Shown piece after piece: positions 61,804 to 64,000 of a DNA stretch of 64,000 nt. Origin of the DNA: Arthrobacter caoxuetaonis (lineage in GTDB: Bacteria > Actinomycetota > Actinomycetes > Actinomycetales > Micrococcaceae); the NCBI RefSeq assembly GCF_023921125.1, contig NZ_CP099466.1:868001-932000 (forward strand). The letters run 5' to 3'. A program made the translations under genes and the position numbers. Positions within the stretch are counted from its first letter, which is position 1, and each line of letters starts with the position of its first letter. A model generated the notes under the pieces. It saw only the letters and a list, made by a program, of their open reading frames with translations. It was not told where the DNA came from and searched no databases.

Positions 61804-63456
61804 ATGATGACGGACGAAGAAAAGCAGTACTCCGCACAGCAGAACCTGACCACCCGCCAGGGCCATCCCGTCTCGGACAACCAAAACACCCGCACCGTGG
61901 GCTCCCGGGGTCCTGCCACGCTGGAGAACTACCAGTTCCTGGAGAAGATCAGCCACTTTGACCGGGAGAGGATCCCCGAGCGAGTGGTCCATGCCCGCGG
62001 GTTCGTGGCGTACGGAGAGTTCGAGGCGACCGGCAAATGGGGCGAAGAACCCATTTCCAGGTACACCCGGGCCAAACTGTTCTCGGAGCCCGGCAAGAAG
62101 ACCGACGTCGCCATCCGGTTCTCCACCGTGATCGGCGGCCGGGATTCGTCTGAAGCCGCACGGGACCCGCGCGGGTTTGCGGTGAAGTTCTACACCGAAG
62201 ACGGCAACTGGGACATGGTGGGCAACAACCTGGGAGTCTTCTTCATCCGTGACGCCATCAAGTTCCCTGACGTGATCCACTCCCTGAAGCCGGACCCCGT
62301 CACCTTCCGCCAGGAGCCGGCCCGGATCTTCGACTTCATGTCGCAGACCCCTGAGTCCATGCACATGCTGGTTAACCTCTTCAGCCCGCGCGGCATCCCC
62401 GCGGATTACCGGCACATGCAGGGATTTGGCGTGAACACCTACCGCTGGGTCAACGCCGATGGGGATTCCAAACTGGTCAAGTACCACTGGCTGCCGAAGC
62501 AGGGTGTGAAGTCCCTGACCGAAGAGGACGCCGCCAACATCCAGGCCGGCGACCTCGGCCACGCCTCCAAGGACCTCTATGAGGCCATTGAACGCGGCGA
62601 CTACCCGCAGTGGGACCTGTACGTGCAGCTGATGGATGACAACGACCATCCGGAACTGGACTTCGATCCGCTCGATGACACGAAGACCTGGCCTGAGCAG
62701 GACTTCGTGCCCCGGCTGGTGGGTACCATGACGCTGAACCGGAACGTTTCCGACCACCACAATGAGAACGAACAGATCTCTTTCGGCACCGGTGTGCTGG
62801 TGGACGGGCTGGAGTTCTCCGACGACAAGATGCTGGTGGGACGCACCTTCAGCTATTCGGATACCCAGCGCTACCGGGTGGGGCCGAACTACCTGCAGCT
62901 GCCGGTCAACTCGGCCAAGAACGCCAAGGTTGCCACCAACCAGCGCGGCGGGCAGATGTCCTACGGCACGGACCTGGCCCCGGGCCAGAACCCGCACGTC
63001 AACTACGAACCCAGCATCACCGGCGGTGTGCAGGAGGCCCCGAAGCAGGGCCCGTCCGAGGTGGGGCCGGAGCTGAACGGGCGGCTGACCCGCGCCAGGC
63101 TTGAGCGCACCAATGACTATATGCAGGCCGGGCAGCGGTACCAGCTGATGGAGCAGTGGGAGAAGGACGACCTGGTCAAGAACTTCGTCGACAACATCTC
63201 CCAGGCCGCACGTCCCGTCCAGGAACGCATGCTCTGGCACTTCTATATGTGCGACGACGAACTCGGCGCGCGGGTTGGCGAAGGCCTGGGCATTGGGCTG
63301 GCTGAGGTCAAGGATCTGGGTCCGCTCCCCACCCAGACCCTGAGCGAGGAAGAGCTGGAACGCATGAAGAACCTCGGAGCCAACGGTCCGAGAAACGTCG
63401 AGGGCCTGACCATGACCCACTGCGTGCCGAATGAGCACGTGGTGGTCACCCGGTAA
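61804..63456 (+). CDS. katA: Monofunctional haem catalase
   Basis: The 550-residue protein has the active-site histidine in [14 protein letters not shown] (His63), the distal Asn in [10 protein letters not shown] and the haem-ligand Tyr in [19 protein letters not shown]-terminal extension of about 50 residues places it in the clade-2/3 size range. It breaks down hydrogen peroxide, including that made by the amine oxidases encoded in the window. GAGAG lies just before the ATG. A likely terminator separates it from the convergent SDR gene. Confidence 0.93.
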   Translation: MMTDEEKQYSAQQNLTTRQGHPVSDNQNTRTVGSRGPATLENYQFLEKISHFDRERIPERVVHARGFVAYGEFEATGKWGEEPISRYTRAKLFSEPGKKTDVAIRFSTVIGGRDSSEAARDPRGFAVKFYTEDGNWDMVGNNLGVFFIRDAIKFPDVIHSLKPDPVTFRQEPARIFDFMSQTPESMHMLVNLFSPRGIPADYRHMQGFGVNTYRWVNADGDSKLVKYHWLPKQGVKSLTEEDAANIQAGDLGHASKDLYEAIERGDYPQWDLYVQLMDDNDHPELDFDPLDDTKTWPEQDFVPRLVGTMTLNRNVSDHHNENEQISFGTGVLVDGLEFSDDKMLVGRTFSYSDTQRYRVGPNYLQLPVNSAKNAKVATNQRGGQMSYGTDLAPGQNPHVNYEPSITGGVQEAPKQGPSEVGPELNGRLTRARLERTNDYMQAGQRYQLMEQWEKDDLVKNFVDNISQAARPVQERMLWHFYMCDDELGARVGEGLGIGLAEVKDLGPLPTQTLSEEELERMKNLGANGPRNVEGLTMTHCVPNEHVVVTR

Positions 63457-63485
63457 CCCGCCAGGAACCAGGAAGACGGCGCGAT

Positions 63486-63516
63486 GGCGGCGGAAGGCTT
63501 TATGCCTCCCGCCGCC
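63486..63516. terminator. Bidirectional stem-loop between katA and the SDR gene
   Basis: Arms GGCGGCGGAAGGC (63486-63498) and GCCTCCCGCCGCC (63504-63516) pair with one mismatch around TTTAT. It is placed 29 bases after katA and 15 bases past the SDR stop. Confidence 0.6.
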
Positions 63517-63531
63517 GTCGGTGTTAATCCC

Positions 63532-64000
63532 TCAGTTCGGGGTGACGTACGCGCCGGAGATGCCGCCGTCGACCATAAAGGTGGAGGCCGTGATGAAGGA
63601 GGAGTCGTCGCTGGCGAGGAACGCCACAGCGCCGGCCAGTTCCTCCGGCTCGGCGAAGCGGCCCAGCGGTATGTGCACCAACCGGCGGGCAGCCCGCTCC
63701 GGATCCCTGGCGAACAGTTCCTGCAGCAGGGGAGTGTTCACCGGTCCGGGGCACAGGGCGTTGACCCGCACCCCCTGCCGCGCGAATTCGACGCCGAGTT
63801 CCCGGCTCATCGCCAGCACTCCGCCCTTGGAAGCGCTGTAGGAAATCTGTGAGGTAGCCGCGCCCATGACCGCCACGAAGGATGCCGTGTTGATGATGGA
63901 GCCCTTGCCCGCTTCCAGCATGTGCGGCAGGGCGTACTTGCAGCAGTAGAAGACAGAGGTCAGGTTGACCTCCTGCACTTTCCGCCACGCGTCGATTCCG
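63532..64000 (-). CDS. Short-chain dehydrogenase/reductase (5' end cut off by window edge)
   Basis: About 156 C-terminal residues are present. The frame continues through the right edge. SDR landmarks are VNLTSVFYCCKYALPHML, GSIINTASFVA, the catalytic YSASKGG (Tyr and Lys), VNALCPGPVNTPLL and FMVDGG near the end. The N-terminal cofactor motif is outside the window. The substrate is unknown. Confidence 0.85.
   Translation of the reverse strand, partial: GIDAWRKVQEVNLTSVFYCCKYALPHMLEAGKGSIINTASFVAVMGAATSQISYSASKGGVLAMSRELGVEFARQGVRVNALCPGPVNTPLLQELFARDPERAARRLVHIPLGRFAEPEELAGAVAFLASDDSSFITASTFMVDGGISGAYVTPN

Noticed and set aside
61783..63438. A 551-codon minus-strand open frame
   Set aside because: It is the antisense shadow of the catalase gene, with low-complexity Val/Leu/His-rich content and no domain.

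Overview
The window is GC-rich, densely coded DNA that looks chromosomal and actinobacterial. Gene content points to an Arthrobacter-like member of the Micrococcaceae: a Nocardia/Arthrobacter-type LigM O-demethylase, FCD-GntR and PucR regulators, a urease cluster without ureE, two cspA-type genes, and many GTG/TTG starts. This placement is inferred from gene content; no rRNA or tRNA gene is present to confirm it. I found no CRISPR array, phage, integrase or transposase.

Layout. 1-5.2 kb: a one-carbon corner with a partial LigM-type tetrahydrofolate O-demethylase, an NMT1-like lipoprotein and a MetF-like reductase, followed by a TPM/DUF5129 membrane protein and a carboxylesterase. 5.3-6.9 kb: hpaH-hpaI, the last two steps of homoprotocatechuate breakdown. 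6.9-11.9 kb: the urea ABC transporter urtABCDE. 12-19 kb: lactate permease, a GNAT enzyme, a DUF1275 protein, a gamma-glutamyltransferase with its GntR regulator, and L-lactate dehydrogenase.

19-41.5 kb is a large amine and polyamine block. It holds an N-carbamoylputrescine-amidase-like nitrilase, a gamma-aminobutyraldehyde dehydrogenase, a cupin, a PuuB-like oxidase and an amidohydrolase in one operon. Next come an omega-aminotransferase plus mmsA with a divergent PucR regulator (probably beta-alanine or a related amino acid), a zinc dehydrogenase, an ABC-2 exporter preceded by what looks like a broken TetR gene, a second FAD oxidase plus aminotransferase plus Lrp operon, and a divergent potDABC spermidine/putrescine importer. 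The logical flow is import by PotABCD, then transamination or oxidation to aminoaldehydes, then oxidation to GABA-type acids and central metabolism. Two promoters of this block share an AACGG-N(3-4)-CCGTTGA element.

41.6-54.8 kb is mixed housekeeping and stress genes: DUF72, SRPBCC, luciferase-like monooxygenase, thioesterase, DUF421, two near-identical cspA genes with related structured leaders flanking a glutaminase-STAS-cyclic-nucleotide-binding fusion, a divergent Nramp-family transporter, a Ser/Thr kinase, YchJ, a zinc alcohol dehydrogenase and an NCS1 permease. 54.8-59.4 kb is ureABCFGD on the minus strand. It lacks ureE, but UreG carries a His-rich C-terminal tail. 59.5-64 kb: a DoxX-like membrane protein with a histone-H1-like tail, a metallophosphoesterase, a PPOX protein, catalase and a partial SDR.

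Nitrogen supply links much of the window: urea import and hydrolysis, glutaminase, polyamines, N-carbamoylputrescine and gamma-glutamyl compounds. No single obviously undescribed system stands out. The items most worth following are the twin cspA leaders, the shared polyamine operator, the glutaminase fusion, the ureE-less urease with His-tailed UreG, the H1-tailed membrane protein, the motif-divergent Nramp protein and the TetR remnant.
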